Assembly (NCBI RefSeq): GCF_002285415.1 | Contig: NZ_NSBU01000007.1 | Span: forward strand, 188,501 to 252,500 | Direction of reading: 5' to 3' | DNA length: 64,000 nucleotides | From: Actibacterium pelagium | Lineage (GTDB): Bacteria > Pseudomonadota > Alphaproteobacteria > Rhodobacterales > Rhodobacteraceae | Part shown: in pieces, positions 35,056 through 44,381 of the stretch | How the letters are laid out: each line of letters opens with the position of its first letter | Position numbering within the stretch: position 1 is the first letter of the stretch | The notes under the pieces: model-generated | Database searches by the model: none | Seen by the model: the letters and a program-made list of their open reading frames with translations, nothing else | What the model was told of the DNA's origin: nothing | Position numbers and translations under genes: made by a program

Positions 35056-37433
35056 GACCGCATCCTTTCCCCGGTGGGGTCGTATAGTGGGCCCAGAGTG
35101 ACCGTGGCGTCGAACATCTGCCGCGCGATGTCGACTTGAACCTGTTGTCCGTCGCGCAGCCCCTTGGCGTTGCCCAAGGCGACCGGGGCATCGACGCGGA
35201 AGCCATATCCGGCAGAGCTGGTTTGGCCGACGATTTTGTCACCTGCATAGATCGGTTCGTGGCCCAATGGCATGGCGGCCTTATTGCTGAAGGTCAGCGA
35301 GATGATCTTTGACGGCGTGCCGGCTGCGCGTTGATCTTGCAGGGCGTCAAATCCAATGAAGCCGCCTGATTTGCGCGTCGCGAATTCCAGCCCCGCGTCG
35401 ATGGGCGTGACATCGCCGTCCAGTTCGTGGCCCATCGCGCAGAAGCCCTTTTCGATCCGCATGGAGGTTTGGGCGTATAGGCCTGCCGGGGTCGCTCCGG
35501 CTGCGGTCAGCGCGTCATAGACGGCCTGCGAATCTTCGGATCGCATGGTGATTTCCCACCCGGCTTCGCCCACATAGGACATGCGTGCTGCGCGGATGGG
35601 TTTGTCGGCGATCTTGGCGGTGCCGATCTTGAAATAGCCAAGATCGTTCAGCTCTGCGGCGCCGATTTCGGTGGCGATCCGCGCGGCTTGAGGTCCCATA
35701 AGGCCCAGAACGGCGCAGGTCTCTGTCGTGTCGTTGATCGAGACATCAAAGCCGTTGGCATGGGCGTGAAGCCACGCGAGGTCGCGCTTGATTGCGGTTG
35801 TGCCCACGAACAGCCGGTAATGATCCACGGCGATCCGCTGTGCGGTCAGGTCGCTTTCAAATGTGGCGCGTTCGTTGAGCATGGCGGTGTAGATCACCGA
35901 CCCTGGCTTCCGGCCTACATGACCAGAGCAGACCTTCAGCAAAAAGGCTTCGGCATCCGGGCCGGTCACGTCGATCTTGCCGAAGGATGAGGCATCAAAG
36001 ATCGCGGCAAGTGTATGCGCGGCCTTGACCTCTGCCTGTACCGCGTCGTGCCAGTCGGGGCGGCCAAAGCGCAGTTCGGGCTCTGTGCCACCGAAATACA
36101 GCGGACGTTCCCACCCATAGAATTGACCGAACTTTGCCCCTGCCTGCGCATAGGTGTCGTGCAGCGGCAGTTTGCGCAGGTTACGCGCTGTGCGCAGTTG
36201 CTTGCCGGGGAACGGTATCTCGTAATGCGTACCCAGAATTTCAGGGGCGCGGGCCATCAGGTGCTGAACCGAGTTGAACACCGGGGCAAAGCGTTTGGCG
36301 TCAGCCTCGGACAGGTCATAGGCCGTGCGCCCGTGAACGATCTGATGGGCAAGGTTCATCCCGGCACCGCCGCCCGCTGCAACCCCCATTGAGTTCATGC
36401 CGCAGCCCAGAAACAAGCCGCGTGTTTCGGCGGTTTCCCCCAACATGAAGGATCCGTCCGGGGTAAAGCTTTCAGGCCCGTTCAGAAGCATCTTCACCTC
36501 GGCCGTTTCCAGCGCGGGCAGGCGATGCAGCGCGTTGATCATCATCGGCTCGAAATGATCCCAGTCCTCGGGCAGCAATCCGAAAGCGAAATTTTCGTCC
36601 AGAACACCCGGCGCAATCGCTTTGCCCATCGGTTCGAAGCAGCCGACAAGCAGGCCGCCGGAATCGTCGCGGATGTAAAGATAGTTGTCGTGGTCCGACA
36701 GGGTGGGCATGTTGCCGGTGATGCCGTCGATTGGCTTTGTCAGCAGGTAAAAATGCTCGCACGGCCAAAGCGGAACTTCGGCACCGGCAAGGGCGCCAAC
36801 TTCGCGGGACCATAGCCCAGAGCAGATTGCAACGGCGTCACAACGGATGGTGCCCTGCGTGGTCTCGACCCCGCGGACCTTTCCGTTTTCGGTCAGAATG
36901 CCTGTAACGCCGGTATCTTCGAAAATCTTGGCGCCGTGGGATTTTGCGCCTTTCACCAAGGCGGCGCAGACATCGGACGGCGAAACGCGCCCGTCTTCTG
37001 GCGACCAGACCGCGCCGATCACGTCTTCGCTGTTCATTAGCGGCCAGCGCTCTGCCGCTTCGCCCGGAGAGATGGATGTTGCCCGGATCCCATAGGCGTG
37101 GGCGAGGGCCTCTTGTCTGCGGATCAGTGTCAGCCGGTCTTGGTTCGTGGCGATGGACAGCGACCCCTTTTGGATCCAGCCCACCGACTGCCCGGTTTCC
37201 TTTTCCAACTGGCTGTAGAGGTCGACAGAATACTGGATCATCCGCGTCAGGTTCCGGGAAGAGCGCAAGGCGCGCACCTGCGCGGCCGAATGCCATGTTG
37301 TCCCAGAGGTCAGCTTGTTCCGTTCCAGCAGCACCGTGTCCGCGCCGAACTTGGCAAGGTGGTACAGCGTCGAGCATCCCATGACGCCCCCGCCGATAAC
37401 GACAACTGATGTGTGATCCGGAAAAGCGTTCAC
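35052..37433 (-). CDS. FAD-dependent dehydrogenase fused to GcvT domain (dimethylglycine/sarcosine dehydrogenase-like)
   Basis: About 793 aa. The N-terminal FAD domain has VVVIGGGVMGCSTLYHLA and SGTTWHSAAQ, whose His is the covalent FAD site in dimethylglycine and sarcosine dehydrogenases. An FAO linker and a folate-binding GcvT domain (from about residue 430, for example YVGEAGWEI and IEKGFCAMGHEL) follow. Such enzymes oxidise N-methyl groups and pass formaldehyde to tetrahydrofolate. The GTG at 37433 gives the natural start MNAFPDHTSVVV; a frame up to 37559 overlaps the operators. First gene of the operon, divergent from its RpiR regulator. Confidence 0.9.
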   Translation of the reverse strand: MNAFPDHTSVVVIGGGVMGCSTLYHLAKFGADTVLLERNKLTSGTTWHSAAQVRALRSSRNLTRMIQYSVDLYSQLEKETGQSVGWIQKGSLSIATNQDRLTLIRRQEALAHAYGIRATSISPGEAAERWPLMNSEDVIGAVWSPEDGRVSPSDVCAALVKGAKSHGAKIFEDTGVTGILTENGKVRGVETTQGTIRCDAVAICSGLWSREVGALAGAEVPLWPCEHFYLLTKPIDGITGNMPTLSDHDNYLYIRDDSGGLLVGCFEPMGKAIAPGVLDENFAFGLLPEDWDHFEPMMINALHRLPALETAEVKMLLNGPESFTPDGSFMLGETAETRGLFLGCGMNSMGVAAGGGAGMNLAHQIVHGRTAYDLSEADAKRFAPVFNSVQHLMARAPEILGTHYEIPFPGKQLRTARNLRKLPLHDTYAQAGAKFGQFYGWERPLYFGGTEPELRFGRPDWHDAVQAEVKAAHTLAAIFDASSFGKIDVTGPDAEAFLLKVCSGHVGRKPGSVIYTAMLNERATFESDLTAQRIAVDHYRLFVGTTAIKRDLAWLHAHANGFDVSINDTTETCAVLGLMGPQAARIATEIGAAELNDLGYFKIGTAKIADKPIRAARMSYVGEAGWEITMRSEDSQAVYDALTAAGATPAGLYAQTSMRIEKGFCAMGHELDGDVTPIDAGLEFATRKSGGFIGFDALQDQRAAGTPSKIISLTFSNKAAMPLGHEPIYAGDKIVGQTSSAGYGFRVDAPVALGNAKGLRDGQQVQVDIARQMFDATVTLGPLYDPTGERMRS

Positions 37434-37461
37434 CCCGGCGATTCCCCTATGAATTCCCAAG

Positions 37462-37477
37462 TGAAACATCTGTTTCA
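37462..37477. promoter_or_regulatory. Operator 1, palindrome TGAAAC-N4-GTTTCA
   Basis: The 16-bp palindrome TGAAACATCTGTTTCA lies in the 107-bp region between the divergent FAD dehydrogenase and rpiR genes. A second copy with a 5-bp spacer lies about 40 bp away, near four helical turns. Such paired dyads fit binding by the RpiR-type regulator encoded alongside. Confidence 0.7.
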
Positions 37478-37501
37478 AAGGTTGACAAGATGCAAAACAA
37501 T

Positions 37502-37518
37502 TGAAACGCTCTGTTTCA
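37502..37518. promoter_or_regulatory. Operator 2, palindrome TGAAAC-N5-GTTTCA
   Basis: TGAAACGCTCTGTTTCA is the second dyad with the same half-sites as operator 1. A TTGACA hexamer (37482-37487) lies between the two, so bound regulator could block or loop over a promoter reading into rpiR. Confidence 0.7.
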
Positions 37519-37540
37519 GAACGAATCCGGGGGGAACCGC

Positions 37541-38413
37541 GTGCCGCAGTCGACAACAATCGAAGAGCGGATCAGTAAAAGTTATGCCGGGCTCAGCGAT
37601 AAGCTGCAGCTTGCGGCCGACTACGTGGCTGAAAATCCCATCGATGTTGCGACCCGTTCTCTGCGCTCGGTCGCGTCGACAAGCGGCGTTTCTCCGGCGA
37701 CTTTCTCGCGTTTGGCGCGGGCGCTGGGGTACAGCGATTACGAGCAATTGCGCGAAGACGGCCGTGCCGCGATGGGCCGGAAGATGGAATCTTTTTCCGA
37801 GCGCGCACATGCCTTGAGGTCCAGTTCCCAGCCGCCAGAAGGGCGCATCTACCTGCATCGTCAGGCTGCGGCCTGTATCGCGAATATCGAATTTCTGGAC
37901 CGGGATATCTCTAACGATCAGTTAGAGGCGGCAGTGGATGCCCTTCACAACGCTCGGTCAGTCTTGTTGGTGGGCTCTTTGGGGTCGTCGGGATTTGTCG
38001 ATTACTTCTCTTACCTGACGCACTGGTTTTCCGGTAATTGGACAGTGGCCGGGCGCAACGGCACGACGCTGGCAGCGACCATGGCGCAGCTGGGGACAGA
38101 TGACGCGGTGATTGCCCTGTCCAAAGCACCTTATGCGCGGCGGACGATCTCGGCGCTGAAGGCCGCCAAGGAAAAAGGTGTGACGACTGTGGTCATCACC
38201 GACAACCATGGTTCACCCGCACTGGAATTTGCCGATCATGCCTTTGTCGTTCCGACAGAGAGCCCACAGTTTTTTTCGTCGTATGCAGCGACGCTCGTTC
38301 TTATCGAAACAATAGTCACAATGCTTTTGACCAAATCAGGACCCGAGGCCGAGGACATGATCCGCGCCGCCGAGGACCAGATACGCAGTCTTGGAGAAAC
38401 CTGGACTGGGTAA
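37541..38413 (+). CDS. MurR/RpiR family transcriptional regulator
   Basis: A 290-aa regulator with an N-terminal RpiR helix-turn-helix (residues about 1-80, VASTSGVSPATFSRLARALGYSDY) and a C-terminal SIS domain (about 130-260, VLLVGSLGSSGF and VTTVVITDNHGSPALEFAD) that normally senses a phosphosugar or similar ligand. GTG start. It sits between the catabolic operon (minus) and the TRAP transporter genes (plus), so it probably controls both through the two adjacent palindromes. Confidence 0.92.
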   Translation: MPQSTTIEERISKSYAGLSDKLQLAADYVAENPIDVATRSLRSVASTSGVSPATFSRLARALGYSDYEQLREDGRAAMGRKMESFSERAHALRSSSQPPEGRIYLHRQAAACIANIEFLDRDISNDQLEAAVDALHNARSVLLVGSLGSSGFVDYFSYLTHWFSGNWTVAGRNGTTLAATMAQLGTDDAVIALSKAPYARRTISALKAAKEKGVTTVVITDNHGSPALEFADHAFVVPTESPQFFSSYAATLVLIETIVTMLLTKSGPEAEDMIRAAEDQIRSLGETWTG

Positions 38414-38450
38414 CCCGCGAACGACCAAACATATAACACGGGAGTAAAAC

Positions 38451-39416
38451 ATGTTTGCGAAACTGAAACTGACGGCAGCAGCCGTCGCGCTGACAGTGGC
38501 AGGTGGTGCCGCTTATTCTCAGCAGACTTTCATCACGATCGGTACTGGTGGTGTGACCGGTGTGTATTATCCGACGGGCGGCGCGATCTGCCGTCTGGTG
38601 AACAAGGACCGTAAAGAGCACGGCGTTCGTTGCTCGGTCGAATCCACCGGTGGTTCGGTTTACAACACCCGCACCATTCGCGAAGGCGAGCTGGACTTCG
38701 GCGTGGTTCAATCGGACGTGCAGTCCGCAGCCATCGACGGTGTGCGTGCCTTTGAAAACGACGAGCCCTATGGCGACCTGCGGGCCGTATTCTCAGTCCA
38801 CCCAGAGCCGATGCATGTGATGGTGCGTGCGGATTCTGGCATCAACTCTGTCATGGATATGAAGGGCAAGCGCGTAAACATCGGTAACCCCGGTTCCGGT
38901 ACGCGCGTACTGGCTGATGTTCTGATGGGTGCCGCTGGCGTATCCCCGGATGATTTCGCGCTGGCAGCCGAGCTGAAGTCGTCCGAGCAATCCGCAGCGC
39001 TGTGCGACGGTAAGCTGGATGCCGCGATCTGGGCAGCCGGTCTGCCGAACGGATCGTCGATGGAAGCAACCTCGACCTGTGACATCAAGATCCTGGATCT
39101 GACCTCGTCGGGTATGGACAAAGTGCTTGCTGAAAACCCGGCCTATGCTGCGGCGGGTATTCCGGGTGGCATGTATCCGGGCAACCCGGATGACATCCAG
39201 TCCTGGGGTCCGAAAGCCACCTTTGTCACTGACGCGTCGACCTCTGACGACGTTGTCTATGTTCTGGTGAAGGCGATCTTCGAGAACTTCGATGACTTCA
39301 AGAAACTGCACCCTGCCTTTGGTCGTCTGACAGAACAGCAGATGATCAAGGATGGTCTGAGCGCGCCTCTGCATCCGGGTGCTGCGAAGTACTATAAAGA
39401 ACGCGGCTGGATGTAA
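38451..39416 (+). CDS. TAXI-type TRAP transporter substrate-binding protein
   Basis: A 321-aa periplasmic receptor with a signal peptide (ending near GGAAYSQQ) and the TAXI pattern FITIGTGGVTGVYYPTGGAI, ELDFGVVQSDVQSAA and RVNIGNPGSGTRVLADVLM. TAXI receptors work with fused TRAP membrane proteins, and one follows 86 bp later. The ligand is unknown; neighbours suggest an N-methylated amino compound. Confidence 0.95.
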   Translation: MFAKLKLTAAAVALTVAGGAAYSQQTFITIGTGGVTGVYYPTGGAICRLVNKDRKEHGVRCSVESTGGSVYNTRTIREGELDFGVVQSDVQSAAIDGVRAFENDEPYGDLRAVFSVHPEPMHVMVRADSGINSVMDMKGKRVNIGNPGSGTRVLADVLMGAAGVSPDDFALAAELKSSEQSAALCDGKLDAAIWAAGLPNGSSMEATSTCDIKILDLTSSGMDKVLAENPAYAAAGIPGGMYPGNPDDIQSWGPKATFVTDASTSDDVVYVLVKAIFENFDDFKKLHPAFGRLTEQQMIKDGLSAPLHPGAAKYYKERGWM

Positions 39417-39502
39417 CCGGCCCGGCGCCGACTGAAGCGCCCCTAATATGACAGCGGTTGGCGGCGAAGATCGCCAACCGCCCAACCAACAGAGGGACTT
39501 CC

Positions 39503-42091
39503 ATGACAGACGCACGTAATGACACCGGCATAGACCCGGCGCTGGAAGACATCGTTGCTGACGCCGATACAGGCGGACGCGCTCCTGCGGACAAATTTGG
39601 CCGTCGTGCCCTGTGGGTGTTGCCTCTTTGCTGGGCGATCTATCAACTTTGGATCGCGTCCCCGTTGCCGTTCATTGTCGGGTTTGTCTGGAACGACACC
39701 CAAACACGGTCGATCCACCTTGGGTTTGCCGTGCTTCTGGCCTTTCTGGCTTTCCCGGGGTTGAAGTCCTCTCCCCGTCACAAAATTCCTGCACTGACCT
39801 GGGTCGTCGCATTGGTCGCAGCTGCTGCGGCCTCTTACCTTTGGTGGGACTATCGCGGCGTTGCGGACCGGACCGGGTCCCCGAATACGACCGACCTGAT
39901 CTTTGCCGGGATCGGGATCGTCCTGCTTCTGGAAGCGGCGCGCCGGTCGCTGGGTTTCCCGCTGATGGGCGTGGCCCTGTTCTTCCTTTCTTATGTCTTC
40001 TTCGGATCGTGGTCCGGCCTGCCGGAAGTGGTCCAGTGGAAAGGCGCGTCTTTTGAAAAGGCGATGAGCCATATGTGGCTGACCACCGAAGGTGTCTTTG
40101 GTGTGGCCCTTGGCGTTTCGTCTGGTTTCGTCTTCCTGTTCGTCCTGTTCGGCGCCTTGCTGAACCAAGCGGGGGCGGGCAACTATTTCCTTCAATTGGC
40201 CTTTGCTGCGCTGGGTCATTTGCGGGGCGGACCGGCCAAGGCCGCCGTGATCGCCTCGGCCGCGACGGGGCTGATCTCGGGTTCGTCCATCGCCAATGTT
40301 GTGACAACGGGGACCTTCACGATCCCCCTGATGAAGAAGGTGGGTTTCCCTGCCACCAAGGCGGGTGCGGTTGAGGTGTCGTCCTCGATCAACGGGGTGC
40401 TGACGCCGCCGGTAATGGGCGCGGTCGCGTTCCTGATGACGGAATATGTGGGCATCTCTTACGTCGAGGTGGTCAAAACCGCGATTGTCCCTGCGGCGAT
40501 TTCTTATGTCGCGCTGGTCTATATCGTGCACCTCGAAGCGCTGAAGTCCGGCATGACCGGTACCTCGCGCATGCATCCTGTGAAATTCATTCTGGGTGCG
40601 ATCTTTATCATCGCGATTTCCATCGTCATCGCGGGTGGTTTGCTGTTCCTGACCGGCGTCGTTGTCGACACCATCACCAGCACATTTGGCGGCGCTGCGA
40701 TGTATGTCATCCTGCTGCTGATGCTGGTGGCCTATGTCGCCGCAGTTCGGTTCGCAGCCAAGGGCCCGGATCTGGAGGCCAGCCTGGATTCGATGCAGCA
40801 CCTGCCGCCGGTCCGGGAAATCTTCAAGACCGGTATCCACTATATCATGCCGATCCTTCTGCTGATGTATCTGCTGATGATCGAGCGGAAATCCCCCGGT
40901 CTTTCGGCCTTCTGGTCGACGATCGCGATGCTGTTCATTCTGCTGACCCAGAACCCGCTCAAGGCGTTCTTCCGCGGCCAAAGCGAGGTCGGCACGAAGA
41001 TCAAGGAAGGCATCAGCGATATTGCGGAAGGCATGATTGCCGGGGCCCGCAATATGATCGGTCTTGCCGCGGCAATGGGTGTTGCCGGTATCATCGTTGG
41101 CGCCGTCACACTGACCGGCATCGGTCAGGTCATGGCAGAGTTCGTCGAGTTCCTGTCAGGTGGCAACCTGCTGGCGATGCTGTTCTTCGTGGCAGTCATC
41201 TCGATCATTCTGGGCATGGGCCTGCCGACGACGGCGAACTATATCGTTGTGTCCTCGCTTATGGCGGGCGTGGTTGTTGAGCTGGGCGCGCAGTCCGGGC
41301 TGATCGTCCCGCTGGTCGCGGTTCACATGTTCGTCTTCTACTTCGGGATCATGGCGGATGTGACGCCCCCTGTGGGGCTGGCCTCTTTCGCGGCGGCCGC
41401 CATTTCCAAAGGTGATCCGCTGAAAACAGGCTTTCAGGCGTTCTTCTATTCGATCCGGACCGCGCTGTTGCCGTTCCTGTTCATCTTCAACACCGATCTG
41501 CTGTTGATTGATGTCGGACCGGTTCAGGCGGTGTTCGTGTTCATCTTCGCGCTGATCGCCATGTTGCTGTTTGCGGCGGGAACGATGAACTACTTCATTG
41601 TGCCGTCGCGCCTTTATGAAAGTGCGGGTTTGCTGTTGGCGGCCTTTATCTTGTTCCAGCCGGGGTATTTCCTGAACCAGTTGTCGCCAGAGTTCGAAAC
41701 AAGGCCAGGGACCGATCTGTTCTCTATGGCCGAAGCTGCGCCAGACGATGCCTCGCTTAGGGTGCGCCTTGTTGGTGAAAACCTGAAGGGTGATCTGATC
41801 GATGCGCGATACCTGCTTCCGCTTGGGGCCGCGGGAGGGGACGGTGAAAGCCGTCTGCTCGACGGTGCCGGGATCGAGTTCCGGGACGAGGAGGGCAAGA
41901 TCTTCGTCGATAACCTGAACTTTGGCGGGCCAGCTGAACAGCTTGGCATCGATTGGGATTGGGAGTTGGTCGAGCTGGAGGTTCCTGCGGATCGTCTTCC
42001 GAAGGAAATCTTCTACCTGCCGGCGCTGCTGATCGTCGGGCTGGTCTTCTTCCTGCAACGCCGCCGCCAACCAAAGGAGGCCTTGGCATGA
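39503..42091 (+). CDS. TRAP transporter permease, fused 4TM/12TM subunits with DUF3394 tail
   Basis: About 862 aa with many hydrophobic helices: an N-terminal DctQ-like set, a DctM-like body (IASAATGLISGSSIANVVTTG, LGMGLPTTANYIVVSSL, DVTPPVGLASFAAAAISKG) and a C-terminal soluble DUF3394-type region with a last membrane helix (LPALLIVGLVFFLQ). This fused layout is the usual partner of TAXI receptors. The ATG at 39503 is preferred over earlier frame extension. The stop overlaps the next gene as ATGA. Confidence 0.94.
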   Translation: MTDARNDTGIDPALEDIVADADTGGRAPADKFGRRALWVLPLCWAIYQLWIASPLPFIVGFVWNDTQTRSIHLGFAVLLAFLAFPGLKSSPRHKIPALTWVVALVAAAAASYLWWDYRGVADRTGSPNTTDLIFAGIGIVLLLEAARRSLGFPLMGVALFFLSYVFFGSWSGLPEVVQWKGASFEKAMSHMWLTTEGVFGVALGVSSGFVFLFVLFGALLNQAGAGNYFLQLAFAALGHLRGGPAKAAVIASAATGLISGSSIANVVTTGTFTIPLMKKVGFPATKAGAVEVSSSINGVLTPPVMGAVAFLMTEYVGISYVEVVKTAIVPAAISYVALVYIVHLEALKSGMTGTSRMHPVKFILGAIFIIAISIVIAGGLLFLTGVVVDTITSTFGGAAMYVILLLMLVAYVAAVRFAAKGPDLEASLDSMQHLPPVREIFKTGIHYIMPILLLMYLLMIERKSPGLSAFWSTIAMLFILLTQNPLKAFFRGQSEVGTKIKEGISDIAEGMIAGARNMIGLAAAMGVAGIIVGAVTLTGIGQVMAEFVEFLSGGNLLAMLFFVAVISIILGMGLPTTANYIVVSSLMAGVVVELGAQSGLIVPLVAVHMFVFYFGIMADVTPPVGLASFAAAAISKGDPLKTGFQAFFYSIRTALLPFLFIFNTDLLLIDVGPVQAVFVFIFALIAMLLFAAGTMNYFIVPSRLYESAGLLLAAFILFQPGYFLNQLSPEFETRPGTDLFSMAEAAPDDASLRVRLVGENLKGDLIDARYLLPLGAAGGDGESRLLDGAGIEFRDEEGKIFVDNLNFGGPAEQLGIDWDWELVELEVPADRLPKEIFYLPALLIVGLVFFLQRRRQPKEALA

Positions 42092-42516
42092 GCAAACACA
42101 TCCTTTGCGCAATTGATTTGACCCATATGGACAACGCGCGTGCGCTTGTGACCGAAGCGGGGCGGATCGCCAACATGGAGCAGGCGCTGCTAAGCGTCGT
42201 GACGGTCTTGCCCGACTATGGGTCCTCTTTTGTCGGCTCGTTCTTCAAGGACGGAACCTTGAAAGGGGCCGCCGAAGCGGCGCGGCAGTCGTTGCACGCT
42301 TTGGTCGACGAGGTGCTGCCAGATGCGGGTACGGTGCAATGTATCGTCGAGATCGGCTCTGCCTATGAGGAAATTCTGGACGCGGCCAAGAAATGCGACG
42401 CGGACATGATCATCGTAGGCGCCCATAAGCCTGATCTGGCGGACCGCATCATTGGCCCAAACGCAGCCCGGATTGTGCGTCATGCCGATGTGTCGGTGCT
42501 GGTCTTGCGTATCTGA
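42088..42516 (+). CDS. Universal stress protein (UspA family), TRAP-associated
   Basis: A 142-aa UspA protein: SKHILCAIDLTHMDNAR at the start and the ATP-binding end DMIIVGAHKPDLADRIIGPNAARIVRHADVSVLVLR. It overlaps the TRAP permease stop by 4 bp. UspA proteins next to TRAP genes (for example TeaD with TeaABC in Halomonas) can regulate transport by ATP binding, and a similar role is likely here. Confidence 0.92.
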   Translation: MSKHILCAIDLTHMDNARALVTEAGRIANMEQALLSVVTVLPDYGSSFVGSFFKDGTLKGAAEAARQSLHALVDEVLPDAGTVQCIVEIGSAYEEILDAAKKCDADMIIVGAHKPDLADRIIGPNAARIVRHADVSVLVLRI

Positions 42517-42584
42517 GTGCAGGTCGGATTGGATTGCCCGAGGGCCGAGTAAGCAAAGGCTCTTGTGCAATTCGCACCTAGGGC

Positions 42585-42613
42585 CGCAAGGAAGAGGGGC
42601 CTCTGTCCTTGCG
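42585..42613 (+). other. Long hairpin between usp and murD
   Basis: CGCAAGGAAGAGG pairs with CCTCTGTCCTTGCG over 12-13 positions with one bulged G. It ends 48 nt before murD and is not followed by a T-run (TTCCCC). It may stop island transcripts with Rho or act as a processing site at the right edge of the inserted block. Confidence 0.45.
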
Positions 42614-42661
42614 TTCCCCACAGTCTCCGGTGCATCTTCGCGCCCAACAGGAGACGACTGA

Positions 42662-44062
42662 ATGATACCCGTTCGTGGATTTGAAGGCGCGCGTGTCGCC
42701 GTGTTGGGGCTGGGCCGGTCTGGTCTGACGGCGGCCAAGGCCTTGCAGGCTGGCGGCGCCGAGGCTTTGTGCTGGGATGACAATGCCGATGCACGTGCCC
42801 GGGCCGAGGCTGAAGGGCTGGAGATTCACGATCTGGGCAAGGCAGGGGCTTTTGATGGGGTGGCGGTTCTGATCACCTCTCCGGGCATTCCGCACCTGTA
42901 CCCCGAGCCCAATAAGTACATCGCACGCGCATGGGAGGCGGGCGTTCCTGTCGACAATGATATCAGCCTGTTCTTCCGCTCTGCCGCGACCAGCGAATGG
43001 GACGAGTTCGATGTGACCCCGAAGGTGATCGCGGTCACCGGGTCGAACGGGAAATCGACGACCTCGGCCCTGATCCACCATGTGCTGACAGAGGTTGGCC
43101 GTGACAGCCAGTTGGCCGGCAATATCGGGCGCGGGGTGCTGGATATTGATCCACCCGGCGATGGCGGTGTCGTGGTGCTGGAACTGTCGAGCTATCAAAC
43201 CGAACTTGCCCGCGCGATGACGCCGGATGTTGCGGTCTTTACCAACCTGTCGCCCGACCATCTGGATCGGCACGGCGGTATGGGCGGCTATTTCGCGGCC
43301 AAGCGGCGGTTGTTCGCAGAAGGCGGGCCGGATCGCGCCGTGATCGGTGTGGATGAGGCCGAGGGGCAGTTTCTGTCCAACCAGATGTCTGAAGGCAACG
43401 GCGACGATCGGCTGATCCGCGTGTCTTCGGGGCAGAAGCTTGCGGGGCCGGGTTGGAATGTGTTCGCGCGCAAAGGGTTCCTGAGCGAGTACCGCAAGGG
43501 CCGGCAAGTGGGCTCTATCGACCTGCGAGAGGTCAAAGGCCTGCCCGGTGCGCACAATCACCAGAACGCCTGTGCAGCCTATGCTGCTGTGCGGACCTTG
43601 GGGATTGCCCCGCGCGTCATCGAAAAGGCGTTCCACAGTTTCGGTGGGTTGCCCCACCGCAGCCAGTTGGTGACCGAAAGCGACGGGGTCCGGTTCATCA
43701 ATGACAGCAAGGCCACCAATGCTGACGCCGCTGCCAAGGCGCTGGCCGCGTTCAAGAACATCCGCTGGATTTGCGGCGGGCTTGAAAAAGAAGGCGGCAT
43801 CGGTGCGGTGAACGCCCATCTGGGCAACGTCACCAAGGCCTATGTGATCGGGCGCGAGGCGGCCCAGTTCGCATTGCAACTGGGCGACACACCGCTAGAG
43901 GTCTGCACGACCATGGCCGAGGCGGTCGCCAAGGCCGCAGAAGAGGCAGAGCAGGGCGATACCGTGCTGCTGGCCCCCGCAGCGGCGAGTTTCGACCAGT
44001 ATGACAGTTTCGAAAAGCGCGGCGAGGATTTCATCGCCTGTGTTCAGGCGACGCTGGGCTAG
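42662..44062 (+). CDS. murD: UDP-MurNAc-L-alanine--D-glutamate ligase MurD
   Basis: A 466-aa Mur ligase adding D-glutamate to UDP-MurNAc-L-Ala. The ATP loop GSNGKSTT (127-134), ELSSYQTE and [12 protein letters not shown] are family-specific. It is a dcw gene normally adjacent to mraY and ftsW, but here it is separated from both by unrelated genes. Confidence 0.96.
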   Translation: MIPVRGFEGARVAVLGLGRSGLTAAKALQAGGAEALCWDDNADARARAEAEGLEIHDLGKAGAFDGVAVLITSPGIPHLYPEPNKYIARAWEAGVPVDNDISLFFRSAATSEWDEFDVTPKVIAVTGSNGKSTTSALIHHVLTEVGRDSQLAGNIGRGVLDIDPPGDGGVVVLELSSYQTELARAMTPDVAVFTNLSPDHLDRHGGMGGYFAAKRRLFAEGGPDRAVIGVDEAEGQFLSNQMSEGNGDDRLIRVSSGQKLAGPGWNVFARKGFLSEYRKGRQVGSIDLREVKGLPGAHNHQNACAAYAAVRTLGIAPRVIEKAFHSFGGLPHRSQLVTESDGVRFINDSKATNADAAAKALAAFKNIRWICGGLEKEGGIGAVNAHLGNVTKAYVIGREAAQFALQLGDTPLEVCTTMAEAVAKAAEEAEQGDTVLLAPAAASFDQYDSFEKRGEDFIACVQATLG

Positions 44063-44119
44063 GACCTTTAGCGCCCAGAATCTTCTTGGAATTGGCGACG
44101 CTGGTGACCTCTCAGCGTC

Positions 44120-44381
44120 TTAAAAGGCCTGCGCCAAAGGGTGATGGCAAAAGCCCTGACGGAAGCGATGTCAATCGCACAGGCGCCATAGCTAAAAATG
44201 ATTTCTCTACAGGTAAATATTTGTCTTGCATCGACTCATTCGCGGCCCTAAATGCCCGGTTCAAGACGCCAACGCACGCGCCTCTGGCCTGTGGGGAAAG
44301 CCCACACGTGTTTATGTAGCGACGGTAACGTCTCCCTTGGAAGTGAGCGGTCATATATGGCCGGGTCTATTGGAGATGACC
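44120..44381 (+). ncRNA. Structured leader of the decarboxylase gene (speF-like RNA candidate)
   Basis: The 319-nt gap between murD and the decarboxylase contains several compact hairpins: GCGAT-GTCA-ATCGC (44165-44178), TGTGGG-GAAAG-CCCACA (44290-44306) and GACG-GTAA-CGTC (44321-44332), the last with a GNRA loop. An ATG-TAG start-stop pair lies at 44314-44319. Alphaproteobacterial ornithine decarboxylase genes are known to be preceded by the conserved speF RNA motif, so this is probably that element. I could not run the covariance model. Confidence 0.45.

Noticed and set aside
44086-44319. 77-codon frame between murD and the decarboxylase
   Set aside because: Starts inside a structured leader without a ribosome-binding site and has no recognisable features; better explained as RNA leader.
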